Positions 1 to 8,640 of a stretch of DNA of 39,366 nt are shown here, piece by piece. Position numbers and translations under genes: made by a program. This DNA comes from Gnetum montanum (taxonomy: Eukaryota > Streptophyta > Gnetopsida > Gnetales > Gnetaceae), in NCBI GenBank assembly GCA_015680685.1, contig MNCI01015859.1:68914-108279 (forward strand), written 5' to 3'. How positions within the stretch are numbered: position 1 is the stretch's first letter; each line of letters starts with the position of its first letter. The notes beneath the pieces were generated by a model. That model ran no database searches. It was given only the letters and a program-made list of their open reading frames with translations, and had not been told where the DNA came from.

Positions 1-326
1 TTATGTATAATGTTGTGGATCCCTAATAAAGTTTTAAAACATTGTATGTGTTGACGTGCATCATTCGTAGGGGTTGAAGGATCGAAGAACAAGTTTATGT
101 TTTGAAGGGACTTTGGTATGTCATGGTAGTTGTGAAAGTTAAAAGGGTTCCTTACTAAGGGAGCTGGGGGTTGATGGGCTGCCATCTTAGTCTGAGGTTT
201 TTTAGGAATTAAACTTGAAAAAAGTGAAGCTCGTTGTTTTCTCAAAGTAAATTGGCGAGTAGCTGGTTGACTAGGGGTAGGAGTATGAGTTCTTTGTTGA
301 GATACTCCGTAAGAAAAGTCATTCAT
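1..326 (-). CDS. Partial gag of element A (N-terminal ~108 codons)
   Basis: Reading the - strand from an ATG at 326, the frame stays open for about 108 codons and runs off the left window edge. The predicted start is MNDFSYGVSQQRTHTPTPSQ. Further on come a basic Lys/Arg-Gln stretch, a Pro-rich run (HQPPAPLVRNPFNF) and a segment ending near LLGIHNIIH. The upstream frame is closed by a TAG, so 326 is the best start. The ORF lies about 350 bp downstream of a primer binding site and LTR on the same strand, exactly where gag is expected. The later part (Phe/Tyr/His-rich, then 'Asp-Pro-Ser...Ala-Arg-Gln-His') resembles the start of a retrotransposon capsid domain, but I cannot name the lineage. Unlike the + strand elements it has no stop or frameshift, so A looks young. 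The gag identification rests mainly on position. Confidence 0.6.
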   Translation of the reverse strand, partial: MNDFSYGVSQQRTHTPTPSQPATRQFTLRKQRASLFSSLIPKKPQTKMAAHQPPAPLVRNPFNFHNYHDIPKSLQNINLFFDPSTPTNDARQHIQCFKTLLGIHNIIH

Positions 327-680
327 AAAATGAAAAATAACCAGAAATGTAAAATGCTAATAAACTATGAAAATTAAAAAAAAATTTGAATACTATATTT
401 TTTTAATTTTTAAAATTTGAAGGTAGAATTGAAATTGTAAAATTTCAGAAAAGTAAATAAGAAGTAAACTAATTTAAACCACCTAAATTAAATTTCAGAA
501 AAAAAAATTAAAAAGATTGCTAGAATATAAATTTGGAAATTTTGAAAATTTGAAATTTAAAATAGAGCAGTAAAATTGAAAATAGGGAGACAAAAATTAA
601 ATAAACAGTAATAAGGAATATGCTAATTTTTTTTTTAAAAAAAGGAAACATAAAAGGAAAATAAAGATAAGGTTGAGAAA
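327..680 (-). other. Untranslated leader of element A
   Basis: This is AT-rich DNA with many A and T runs between the primer binding site and the gag start of element A. I see no ORF of note on either strand. Its place matches a retrotransposon leader, where packaging signals would lie, but no specific signal is recognisable. Confidence 0.5.
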
Positions 681-700
681 CTGCCCTCCTTCTAGCGCCA
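681..700 (-). promoter_or_regulatory. Primer binding site of element A
   Basis: On the - strand this reads TGGCGCTAGAAGGAGGGCAG. It begins with the TGG that pairs with the CCA end of a tRNA and lies six bases inside the LTR edge at 707. Similar TGGCGC...-type sites follow the 5' LTR of many plant LTR retrotransposons. I have not identified the primer tRNA. Because the site lies on the low-coordinate side, the adjacent LTR is the 5' LTR and the element body runs left out of the window. Confidence 0.75.
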
Positions 701-706
701 AAAAGG

Positions 707-2010
707 TGTTGATGCNTAATTTAATATTTAAATACTTCGATTTGATTTAATATTGGGACTTAAAATAGTTTGTGCAATTTGCAAAATGATAAATAATTCA
801 AAAGTTAAATTTCACATGTCTTGCTGTTGCTGAAGTAGTTGCGAATGAGGACCAGGATCTAGCGCAAGGCAGAAGTCGTCCTGGGCGTAGCAGCAGGGCA
901 GGGTCTGCGTGTTGCAGCTAGGCAGGGTTTGAGTGCAGCCGTGGGAAGAAGACTGCAAGCCGCCGACGCCACGGGGAATGCAAATGCGTGTGCTGCTGCT
1001 GCGGACGTGGGAGAAATCAGCCTAAGCGTAGCAGTGGGGCAGATTCTGCGTGGAGTCGGCGCGGGTGCTGGCGGAAAAGGGCCTGTTCTGTGGAGCGCAG
1101 GAACACTCGTGGCGCAGATCGCGAGCGGCCACCGCGGGCAGCAGCAAAAAAAAACAGGATACTGTAGGCTGCGGTGAAGGCAGACAGGAGGCATCAGTGA
1201 TGCGGGGCCAGTGGATGGGAAGCGAGGTGGGCGATGAAGGAACTGGCGCGGCAAATGTGTGCATAGTAGCGCGACGGCAGCCGAAACAATAGCAGCGGCG
1301 GGAACAGTTGCGTTCTGTAGCAGACGGTGCAATAGGAGCGGCGAGCGATGCGGTAGGTGGCAAACAAACGCTGGAGCCAGCACACAGACGTGGCGGGCAC
1401 GATGCAGCAGCGGCAGGCACGGCGGCAATTAGCAGGAGGGTGAAGAATAGAAGCAGTGGGACGTTGACGTGGCAAGGTGGCAGAGAGAAAAGCAGCGTCG
1501 GTGCGGAAGAGAGAGGCATCATAGTTTTGTCTGCAGCCAAGGACGCGGCAGCGTCCAGATCCAACCGCGGTTTGCGTAGATCTGGTGCCGGTGTGCTCAG
1601 ATCTGCGGCAGCAGGGGGAGGAGAAGGATGCGTGCGCGGCGGCGGGCGAACAGATGGCGCAGCAGGCAGTGGTGGATAGAACAGAAGGCGCTGCAGGCAG
1701 CGATGGACAGAACAGAAGGCGCTGCAGGAGGGCCGGACCTGCCTGCAAGAGAAGCCCCTCTTCCCCTCGAAAATCTTCCTCTGCCTCCTCCTTTATAGCG
1801 GCGGGGAAAACCAGCGGCAGACGCAGAAGAAGAGAAACCTAACCCTAATTGCCGCCACCCTTATCACGTCAACCGCAGAAATAAAAAAAACACACACAAA
1901 ACCTTGAGTTTATATTTTATTTTAATTTTGAAATTTTATATTTTATTTTTTAATATTAAATTGGTTCAACAAGGCCCCATGCCTAGCATGGGTGAAAGTT
2001 GGCCTCAACA
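707..2010 (-). repeat. 5' LTR of element A (1.3 kb, CpG-rich)
   Basis: The repeat is bounded by TGTTGA at 707 and TCAACA at 2010, a perfect 6-bp terminal inverted repeat with the usual TG...CA ends. A primer binding site abuts its low-coordinate end. The first ~140 bp after the N at 716 and the general layout match LTR B at 38574-39366: an AT-rich U5 end, then a GC-rich part, then a TATA box near the far end. About 841-1860 is strikingly rich in CpG and GC compared with the AT-rich surroundings, so this copy has not suffered the deamination seen in elements I-III. A single N at 716 marks an assembly break, and roughly 140 bp present in LTR B are absent there. The flank at 2011-2015 (actac) would be one half of the target duplication; the other half is outside the window. 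Confidence 0.8.
1792..1797 (-). promoter_or_regulatory. TATA box of LTR A
   Basis: On the - strand the sequence is CGCTATAAAGGAGG, a good plant TATA box, about 215 bp inside the LTR start at 2010. A telo-box-like motif (aaccctaa on the + strand, about 1846-1853) lies upstream. Transcription would begin near 1765 and run left through the GC-rich part, making U3 short and R-U5 about 1 kb long. LTR B has a TATA box in the matching place. Confidence 0.55.
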
Positions 2011-2210
2011 ACTACTAAGTACAAAAAGCTAAAATTACAAAAACAAACTAAAAGAGTTCTGCTACTATGTTATCAAATCTACTATGAATTCATGCACTTA
2101 AATGTTGCTTTTATAGGCTGGCATGCACCCCATGATATAATTTATATGACAATGTATCTATGACATCGTAGATACGATATCGTAATTATGATATTGTTAT
2201 GTTAAAAAAT
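2011..2210. other. Unassigned AT-rich segment between LTR A and element I
   Basis: No coding similarity is visible here. The segment does not match the gag sequence that elements II and III have upstream of the point where element I begins, so it is not simply more of element I. Around 2140-2200 it contains short palindromes, including ACGATATCGT at 2174-2183 and a TATCTA/TAGATA stem. These recall the GATATC cluster in the U3 of element III LTRs, but the match is too short to claim. Confidence 0.35.
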
Positions 2211-3530
2211 TTGGATTTATCACTTGGGCAAGTACTACTTCCTCTTACATTGATGCCTAGGCCATGGGTTTTCTCAATGGAAGTAGCTTCACCACATTAT
2301 AGATGGGCTCTAAAATAAAACTAGAGAAACTTTTGGGATCTATGCCCAAGGAAGACTTTCCAAAATGAGAGCCCATTAGATCCAAAGGCTAATTGATCAA
2401 ATGGCAAAGAAAGAAGGAGAGTCAAAAAATGAGAAATTGTAGAGGAATATAACAAGGACCACTCCATTCTCAAAAAGGAGGTGTGTTTTTGTGCTTTATA
2501 GGAGGAAGCACAAAAAGATGAAGTGGTGTAAAGAAAATCCTTGCCGATTCAAAAATCTATTACTAAAATATCAGCTAAGGTGGATAAAATGTGGAACTCC
2601 TTAGAAGAGAAGTTTCAAACTCCTCTCAAGATTGTGAAGGAGAAGATGGAGCAAGGAAGTCGAGATAGAAATAGAAGGAGAAGGAAAGATATAGGTAATA
2701 ATTATTATCAATGGAAAGAAAAGGTTGTAGTAGTGGATGAGATTGCAAGTTTAAATATAGATGATGATGAATGTAATATTTGCTAATATGAACATCCCAA
2801 GGGATTTTTTCCCATAGTGTCACATTTATAAGAATCTAGGATGTACACATTAAATCCAAAATTAGCAAGAGAGTAACCACACAAGAGATTACCTTATTCA
2901 TAAGGCAATTATAGGCAGTAGTTCCATCCAACACAATACTACCAAAGTAGAATGCCACCTCAATCTCAAGAGTAATATCAACAATGGAATACCTCACAGT
3001 CATGGAAGATGCCACAACGGTAGTAGTAGTTTCCTTAGTAGCAACCAAACCCTTATGAATATTATTTCCAACAACCTATGTATCCTTGTGGCTTTGCTAG
3101 CCACACTCTCTTCTCTCATTACTACTATCCTATGGAGTATTAAAGAACACTCACTTTGCAAACTAAGTCTTTGTCCACTTATCATCCTCTGTATCTATCA
3201 GCCCACCCTACACCTTCTAACACCACTACCTTGCTACCTGCACCACCTATGCAAGGGAAAATTCCACTACAACCTTAGAAATGAAATGCCATAAGGATAG
3301 AGGACTCATAGTCAAATGACTATTTGAATGGCTCTAAGCATATGTCTCAAAAGAGGACTTTTTAAAGGCTAAATATTCCACAAAAACACTCGCTGACATC
3401 TATCGCTACTAATCCTACATCAACTACTTCTAAAATTAACCTTAAGCTACCTTCAAACTAAAAGTCCTCAAATGTTCATACTATCATGTTAACCCATGAA
3501 ATCACAAATTGAATAAAGGTAGATCACCTT
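2211..3530 (+). pseudogene. gag remnant of element I
   Basis: This aligns with the C-terminal half of gag in elements II and III. Recognisable parts are a tract coding for 'FHHIIDGL' (near 2280-2310), a degraded 'GIYAQGRL' segment, and a helix at 2541-2700 with AKVDKMWNSLEEKFQ followed by a basic Arg/Lys cluster. Next is an Asp-rich stretch and the knuckle start ECNIC. A TAA at 2784-2786 lies at the same place as stops in II and III. After it the frame continues YEHPKG and a Pro/Tyr/Gln-rich linker, heavily frameshifted, up to the protease. Gag would form the virus-like particle and bind RNA; this copy is inactive. Confidence 0.75.
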
Positions 3531-3534
3531 CCTA

Positions 3535-3974
3535 AGAAACAATGTAATCTTGGAAGTCCCTTAATCTATTTACAAATCATAGGAAATGATCCATGCAAGG
3601 CTCTACTAGATTTAGGTGTTAGGGTAAACTTAATTTCTCAAGAGATGTATAAGACCTAGAACCTGCCTCCACTCAAGAAATTCAATATAAAGTTAGATCT
3701 TGTAGATCTGTTCATCACTATCCTTGTCAGATTAGTGGAGGACATTGTCACCATCATCTACAATTGGTCATATATAGAAGATTTCTTAGTGATCCACATG
3801 GATAATTGTAAGGGGGACTTTCCTATTATTATGGGAAGGATTTGGTTTAGTACAATTGATGCCAAGATGAAGATCAAAGATCTTCCTTTAGAAATCTTCA
3901 AGGAAAATGAATTCAAAAAGCTTGAGAAGAAGCGAGTTCCATGCATCACATACAGTGACGCATGGTGCCATTAG
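3535..3974 (+). pseudogene. Aspartic protease domain of element I
   Basis: The translation contains GNDPCKALLDLGVRVNLIS, the plant Ty3/gypsy protease active-site region with the catalytic Asp in the D-L-G form common in Athila-like elements. It continues with 'VEDIV' and 'FLVIHMDNCKGDFPIIMGR', the second conserved block (hydrophobic strand followed by I-M-G-R). A stop separates the active site from a 79-codon open stretch at 3735-3974 that begins at a GTG, so this is not a natural start. The protease would cut the Gag-Pol polyprotein inside the particle. It lies directly after gag and before RT, as usual. A point stop and several substitutions make it non-functional. Confidence 0.8.
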
Positions 3975-4269
3975 GTGCAAAGGATATGGATTATGAAAAG
4001 TACATCCATCACAACATGTAATCAGTGTGTCGAGACATCAAATGTTCAACAATGCCAGTAAGTAGCACCTACAAACTAGGAAGGTATCTAGTGGCTAACA
4101 TCAGAAAATAACTATGGTTCAACAATATGCATGGAATAAATGGAGCTCCTCACAAGTGCTTATAAAGATAATATGAATGGAATGGAATAGATTATAACTA
4201 ACTCTCCCACAAAAATGTAGAAATAGATTTTTGGAAGTAGGAAATCCTTGTTGATTGCAATTAAGAGCC

Positions 4270-5335
4270 CCTTGAACTTAAGGCTTTACAAGTAACATTT
4301 AAAGATCATTTTCCATTGTCATTTGCGAATTGGGTGTTAGATACAATTGCAGACCACAAATACTATAGTATTCTAGATGGTTATAGTAGTTATAACCAAA
4401 TTCACATAGTAGCAAAAGATCATGCCAAGAATACTTTCACAAGTTCCTAAAGAAGTTTTGCATATGAAATGATGCCCTTGAATCTTTTCAATGCTTGGTA
4501 CTCAACATCTTTCAGCAATAGAATAGTAGTGATATGGAAGTCTTCATGGATGAATTCTCCACATATTTTGCTAACTTTAAATAAGCCTTACACCATCTAC
4601 AGCAAGTGTTAAAACACTATGTGGAGACAAACTTATGGCTCAATTGGTAAAAAAGACACTTGATGATCCAAGAGGGCATTATCTTGGGACATCAAATTTC
4701 AAGAAAAGGGATGGAGGAAGACTTAAAAAAGTAAGGGTCATCCAAGAAATCACCAGGCAACTTCAAACTATGAAGGATGTGAGGTGATTCCTTGGCCACA
4801 TTGGATACTACAAGCGCTTCATCAAGAATTTCTCCAAAATTAACAAACCATTACTAGAACTTACAAAGAAATATGTAGTTTTCAAATGGACTAAAAAATG
4901 TGAACAAGAATCCTAGTAGTTAAAGAAAAAGATTGCAAAAACTCTAATTCTACATGCCCCAAATTAGTCTTAGCATTTCCACATAATGACAAATCCACCT
5001 AACTATGCATTGGAAGTAGTGCTAACACAATTGGATAACTAGAAACATCCATACTATATCCATTGTGCAAGAAAAAGCATTGTGGATGCACAACTGAACT
5101 ACACCATCACTGAGAAAAACTCATGGTAGTGGTGTATACCTTCAAAAAACTCAGGCACTATGTGCTTGGATACCAAGTTTTTATACACACTCACCATAGT
5201 GTCATATGTTTCTTGATGAATAAGCTAGTAGTTAGCTCCCATGTCATATGGTGCTTGATGATTTTTCATGAATTTGATCTTAACCATGGTAGATAGGAAA
5301 GAAACTAAAAATGTAGTCTTAGTTACAATGGGATA
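4270..5335 (+). pseudogene. Reverse transcriptase and RNase H remnant of element I
   Basis: RT is recognisable from FKDHFPLSF (about 4300) through DGYSSYNQIHI and the catalytic motif FMDEF at 4543-4557, where the family has F-M-D-D-F; the second catalytic Asp is Glu. LGHQIS and the connection follow with frameshifts. The N-terminal RT fingers seen in III are mostly missing: only about 300 bp separate protease from this block, against about 500 bp in III. RNase H is visible as a 'VVVYTFKKLRHYVLGYQVF' segment near 5130-5190, followed by HTHHS where Asp is expected, so that active site is lost too. RT/RNase H copies the element RNA into cDNA; this copy is dead. Confidence 0.8.
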
Positions 5336-5559
5336 GAAAGGAGGATGAGGAGCCTTTATCTATTTAATTTCCAAATGAACTCCTCTTTGTTAAATCCATT
5401 GAAGTTCAAAAGCCAAGGGTTACTAATTGGTATGATGAGTTTCTCTCCTATCTTCACACATAGGAGACTTCAACAAAATGTGATAATAAGAAGAAATAAC
5501 AGTTTCTTCACTAGGTCAAGCATTACATATAAATCCAAGGTAACCTTTACAATTTTTAT

Positions 5560-6700
5560 GTTGATGGCTTGGTAAGATGGTGTCTACTCGACGTAGAGTA
5601 GTTGCACATTTTCTAATATGTTCATGAAAGTCCTTGTAGGGGCCACTACATAGGAAAAAGGATGGCTACAAACATCCTCATGGCAGGATACTTTTGGCCA
5701 ATGATCTTCAAATATGCTCATCATTTCTCTCGTTTATGCGAGGGATGTCAAAGAGATAGAGAAATGATTATACAAATGGAAAGGTTCAAATAGTGGATCC
5801 AACCACTAGAGCCTTTAGATCTTTGGAGCATTTACTTACTGTGATCCATCACCTACATGTCCAATGGGAAGGAATACATCATAGTTGTCATTGACTACTA
5901 TACCAAGTGAGCTAAAGTTACATAAGTATCAAATTATACATGCACCACTATTCCTTGATTTGTACAACAATAGGTGGTAAACAAGCTTGATGTGCCTACA
6001 ACACTTATTTTAGACAATGGCACGTATTTTTCAAGTTCTACTTTTCAAAAATTAATGCAACCCTTGGGGGTGCAATATAAACTTATAACCCCTTATCATC
6101 GCAAGTCAACGGTCAAGGTAAGGTTACCAATAGTAAGATTACTATGAGTCTCACGTGAATGATCAGTAGATATATGAAGGATTAGAGCACAAAACTTAAT
6201 GATTCTCTCTAAGAATATCATTCCTCTTGGAAGATTCCCATAGGTTACTCTCCTTATGAGTTAGTATATGAAAAGATGCCAAAACTTCTAATCCAAGCTG
6301 AACACTATAGACTCACAATAGCCTGTGAACTTGACCTAGACATTAATCTAGCCCAAAAAGAATGTCTAATGACATTGTATGTGCTAGATAAAAATGGATA
6401 AATAGCCATAATTATGAATGAATTACACAAGGCACAATCTAAACAATGTCATGATGCATGGATGGGAAGATTTTAATTCCAACCTAGTAATAAGATTCTT
6501 GACTGAAATATCATGCATGTGCCACAACACAATAAGTTTCAAACATTATGGGAAGGACCTTACATCATTCACTCAATGTTTCCTTAGAGCCACAATAATT
6601 TACCATCATCAATCCCTCAAAAACATCTATTAATCAACATACAACAACTTACACCATTCCTGGAACCACTAGCCAAGAAAATGAATACCTTTGCACAGGA
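5560..6700 (+). pseudogene. Integrase remnant of element I
   Basis: The frame around 5640-5770 gives a degraded zinc-binding region ending in LCEGCQRD (CxxC). The core follows: 'WSIYLL', where G-I-D-F-M-G-P is expected, so the first catalytic Asp is changed to Tyr. Then comes LILDNGTYF with the second Asp kept, and TPYHRKST where the reading frame breaks just before the catalytic Glu. The C-terminal part (6240-6700) is readable in pieces. It ends near 6755 in a SHGEDG-like tail also seen in elements II and III. Integrase would insert the cDNA; here the D,D,E triad is broken at two of three places. Confidence 0.8.
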
Positions 6701-6759
6701 ATAGACACGCTCTATTTTTTGAATCCCTTTCTCTCAACATAGTCATGGGGAAGATGGCT

Positions 6760-7532
6760 AGCCATACTAAAAACTTGATGAGGCTAACCAATTTCACACA
6801 TTTTCTATTTTTCCATGTTCTTTATATGTTTTTTTTTTCATTTTCTTGAATGTTTTATTGACTATGTTAGATATTTTCTTTTCTTTTCTTTTCACCTTTA
6901 TTAATTTCATCTAATTTTGTTGGAAGTCTTTAATTTTGTTTATTAATATTAAAAATTTGGAAAGTTATTTAAAGAAGATATTAATATTATGACTGATTAA
7001 CCAAAAGGCTAAATTTTATCTTTGGATTATGTTCTCTACTAACAATCTATTGATTTTCTGGTGGTATCAAGTAGTGAGTTCACGACAGTTACCCATTTCA
7101 TCTATTCTATGGAAAATCAATATCTTGGAAGCATAAAGACTCTTTCATATTACAACTTAAAAGTAATCAATGATCTTGATACCCAACAAACTAGGAAAGG
7201 ACTAACTGGAAATGGAAAAGGGTGTGACCTTAAGGGGATTTCATATGATTTTTTTCTCAACATCCTTCTTAAGTTCTATGATACTACATTAGTATATCAT
7301 CATTCTTGATGTCGATCATAAAAGGAAGCATGTCTTTTTATCATGTGGTTCCTACAAAAAAAAACATGGAAATCAAAGCACACCCCTTAGACTCAATAAT
7401 GGGCTACAAGCACTCATTATGGAGCTAGAAAAATATTTTACCCATGCCTAAAGGCACCCCTCTAACTAATGACTTTTCTACTTCCTTCTTCTCTTTTCTT
7501 CTTCTCTTGGAATGATGCTTATCCTTTGGAGT
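6760..7532 (+). other. Post-pol region of element I, first part
   Basis: No gene is seen. A T-rich tract (about 6800-6920) follows the integrase remnant, as in II and III. From about 7330 the sequence matches II (15425-15640) and III (29040-29200): a 'GGTTCC' followed by an A-run, 'CACACCCCTTAGA', then a pyrimidine-rich tract. The segment is cut at 7532 by the insertion of element II and resumes at 20908. Confidence 0.65.
7528..7532. repeat. Target-site duplication of element II, left copy (GGAGT)
   Basis: GGAGT directly precedes the 5' LTR of element II, and the same five bases directly follow its 3' LTR. A 5-bp duplication is what Ty3/gypsy integrases make. Confidence 0.85.
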
Positions 7533-8478
7533 CGATGAGGTGTCAAAGTCACACGTCGACATGCCTCTATGGACATGGCCTCATTGATGGGTCCCCATCA
7601 ACGTGGCCCCATCAATGTGGTGTTTCCCCATTGACAGGGCCACGTCAATGTAGTGTTTGCTGCATTTATGGGGCCTTGTCAATGTAGCTCCACAATAAAG
7701 TATATAAATACATGCTCACCCACTGTGTCTATGGTATGTCTTATCTTAGGATTAGCAAAGTTCCTACAATTTTGTCAATTGAGAGTTAGAATATTTTCTT
7801 AGTACCCACAGCAAGAGTCAGAAACTGTATGGATCTTTATTTGAGCACTGATGTACCCAAGCACACTAGTGTGAATGGTAATAAAGATAAGCCTTATGAT
7901 CAAACCTTACAACACTTGGAAATATATTAATTATTTATTTATGCATTTAATGTTCTATGCAATTTCCTTTAATGCTTTAAGTAATCAAATAATTAATTAG
8001 GTTAAACTAAGCCAAAATAAGCTAGATTAAGTAGTAATTAATTAAACACATAAGTACCATGACTTCGAGCATAACATACAGCGCTTGGTAATCCTAGTAG
8101 TGCTTAATGCTTAGTAATCTAGTAGTGTTGTATGCATTTAGGATGTGTACAGAAAATTAGACAGAATGCTTATGTTAGGATAGTTAATTATTAATTAGCA
8201 GTTAGATTACTAAAATTGGTTAATAAATTGAGTTTCAACTTGTTATCAATTGTAGAAAAATAAAACATAAAATAATAAAAAAATCATGTGCCCCAATTAC
8301 ATTTAACCATACAACTAAGTTTCATAGGTGTAGTTGGGAAAACAATGATCATCATGATTAGATTTCACTTCCTAGAACCAGCGTACTTAGGAACTTAAGG
8401 TCTGCAGAATCTGACTAGATTACACATGATAGCTTGTAATTTGTATGGTTGAGTGTAGGGTATACTTTTCATTCATCA
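7533..8478 (+). repeat. 5' LTR of element II
   Basis: It matches the 3' LTR at 19988-20902 over its whole length and ends in TCATCA before the primer binding site. U3 carries several imperfect copies of a CCCATTGA/CATCAATG motif (7555-7690), followed by a TATA box TATATAAATA at 7701-7710. The box GTTAGAATATTTTC at 7785-7798 is shared with all the other + strand LTRs. It lacks the tandem expansion found in the 3' LTR. Confidence 0.9.
7701..7710 (+). promoter_or_regulatory. TATA box of 5' LTR, element II
   Basis: TATATAAATA follows the U3 repeats and is conserved as CTATAAATA at 20115-20123 in the 3' LTR. A transcript would start about 30 bp further on. Confidence 0.6.
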
Positions 8479-8479
8479 T

Positions 8480-8497
8480 TAGTGCCATTGCCAAGGA
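8480..8497 (+). promoter_or_regulatory. Primer binding site of element II
   Basis: TAGTGCCATTGCCAAGGA starts one base after the LTR end. Compared with TGGCGCC(G/A)TTGCCGGGGA, a form common in plant Tat/Athila-like elements, the differences are G-to-A and C-to-T transitions. The site in element III keeps most of the bases lost here, so the ancestral form can be inferred from the two. Confidence 0.75.
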
Positions 8498-8640
8498 TCT
8501 TTAGTTTGTTATGTGCACTATCTAGGATTTAGTGAAAATTTATTTAACATCATTGGATGAACCCTAAAGTCATATCGTACATCAAAATTACTACAACAAT
8601 TATAAGAAAGCACACTGCATTTCTTATCTTCTACTATAAG

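Noticed and set aside
859-1748. Three long - strand open frames (180-189 codons) in the GC-rich part of LTR A
   Set aside because: All lie within an LTR, overlap in different frames, are rich in Ala/Pro/Cys/His/Leu as expected from composition, and match no family I know. Open frames are expected where stops are rare because of high GC.
2140-2200. Possible MITE from palindromes near 2174
   Set aside because: No paired terminal inverted repeats with a target duplication could be found around it.
8557-8640. Upstream ATG at 8557 as the gag start in element II
   Set aside because: The ATG is not conserved in element III, whereas the SSSH start at 8641 is.
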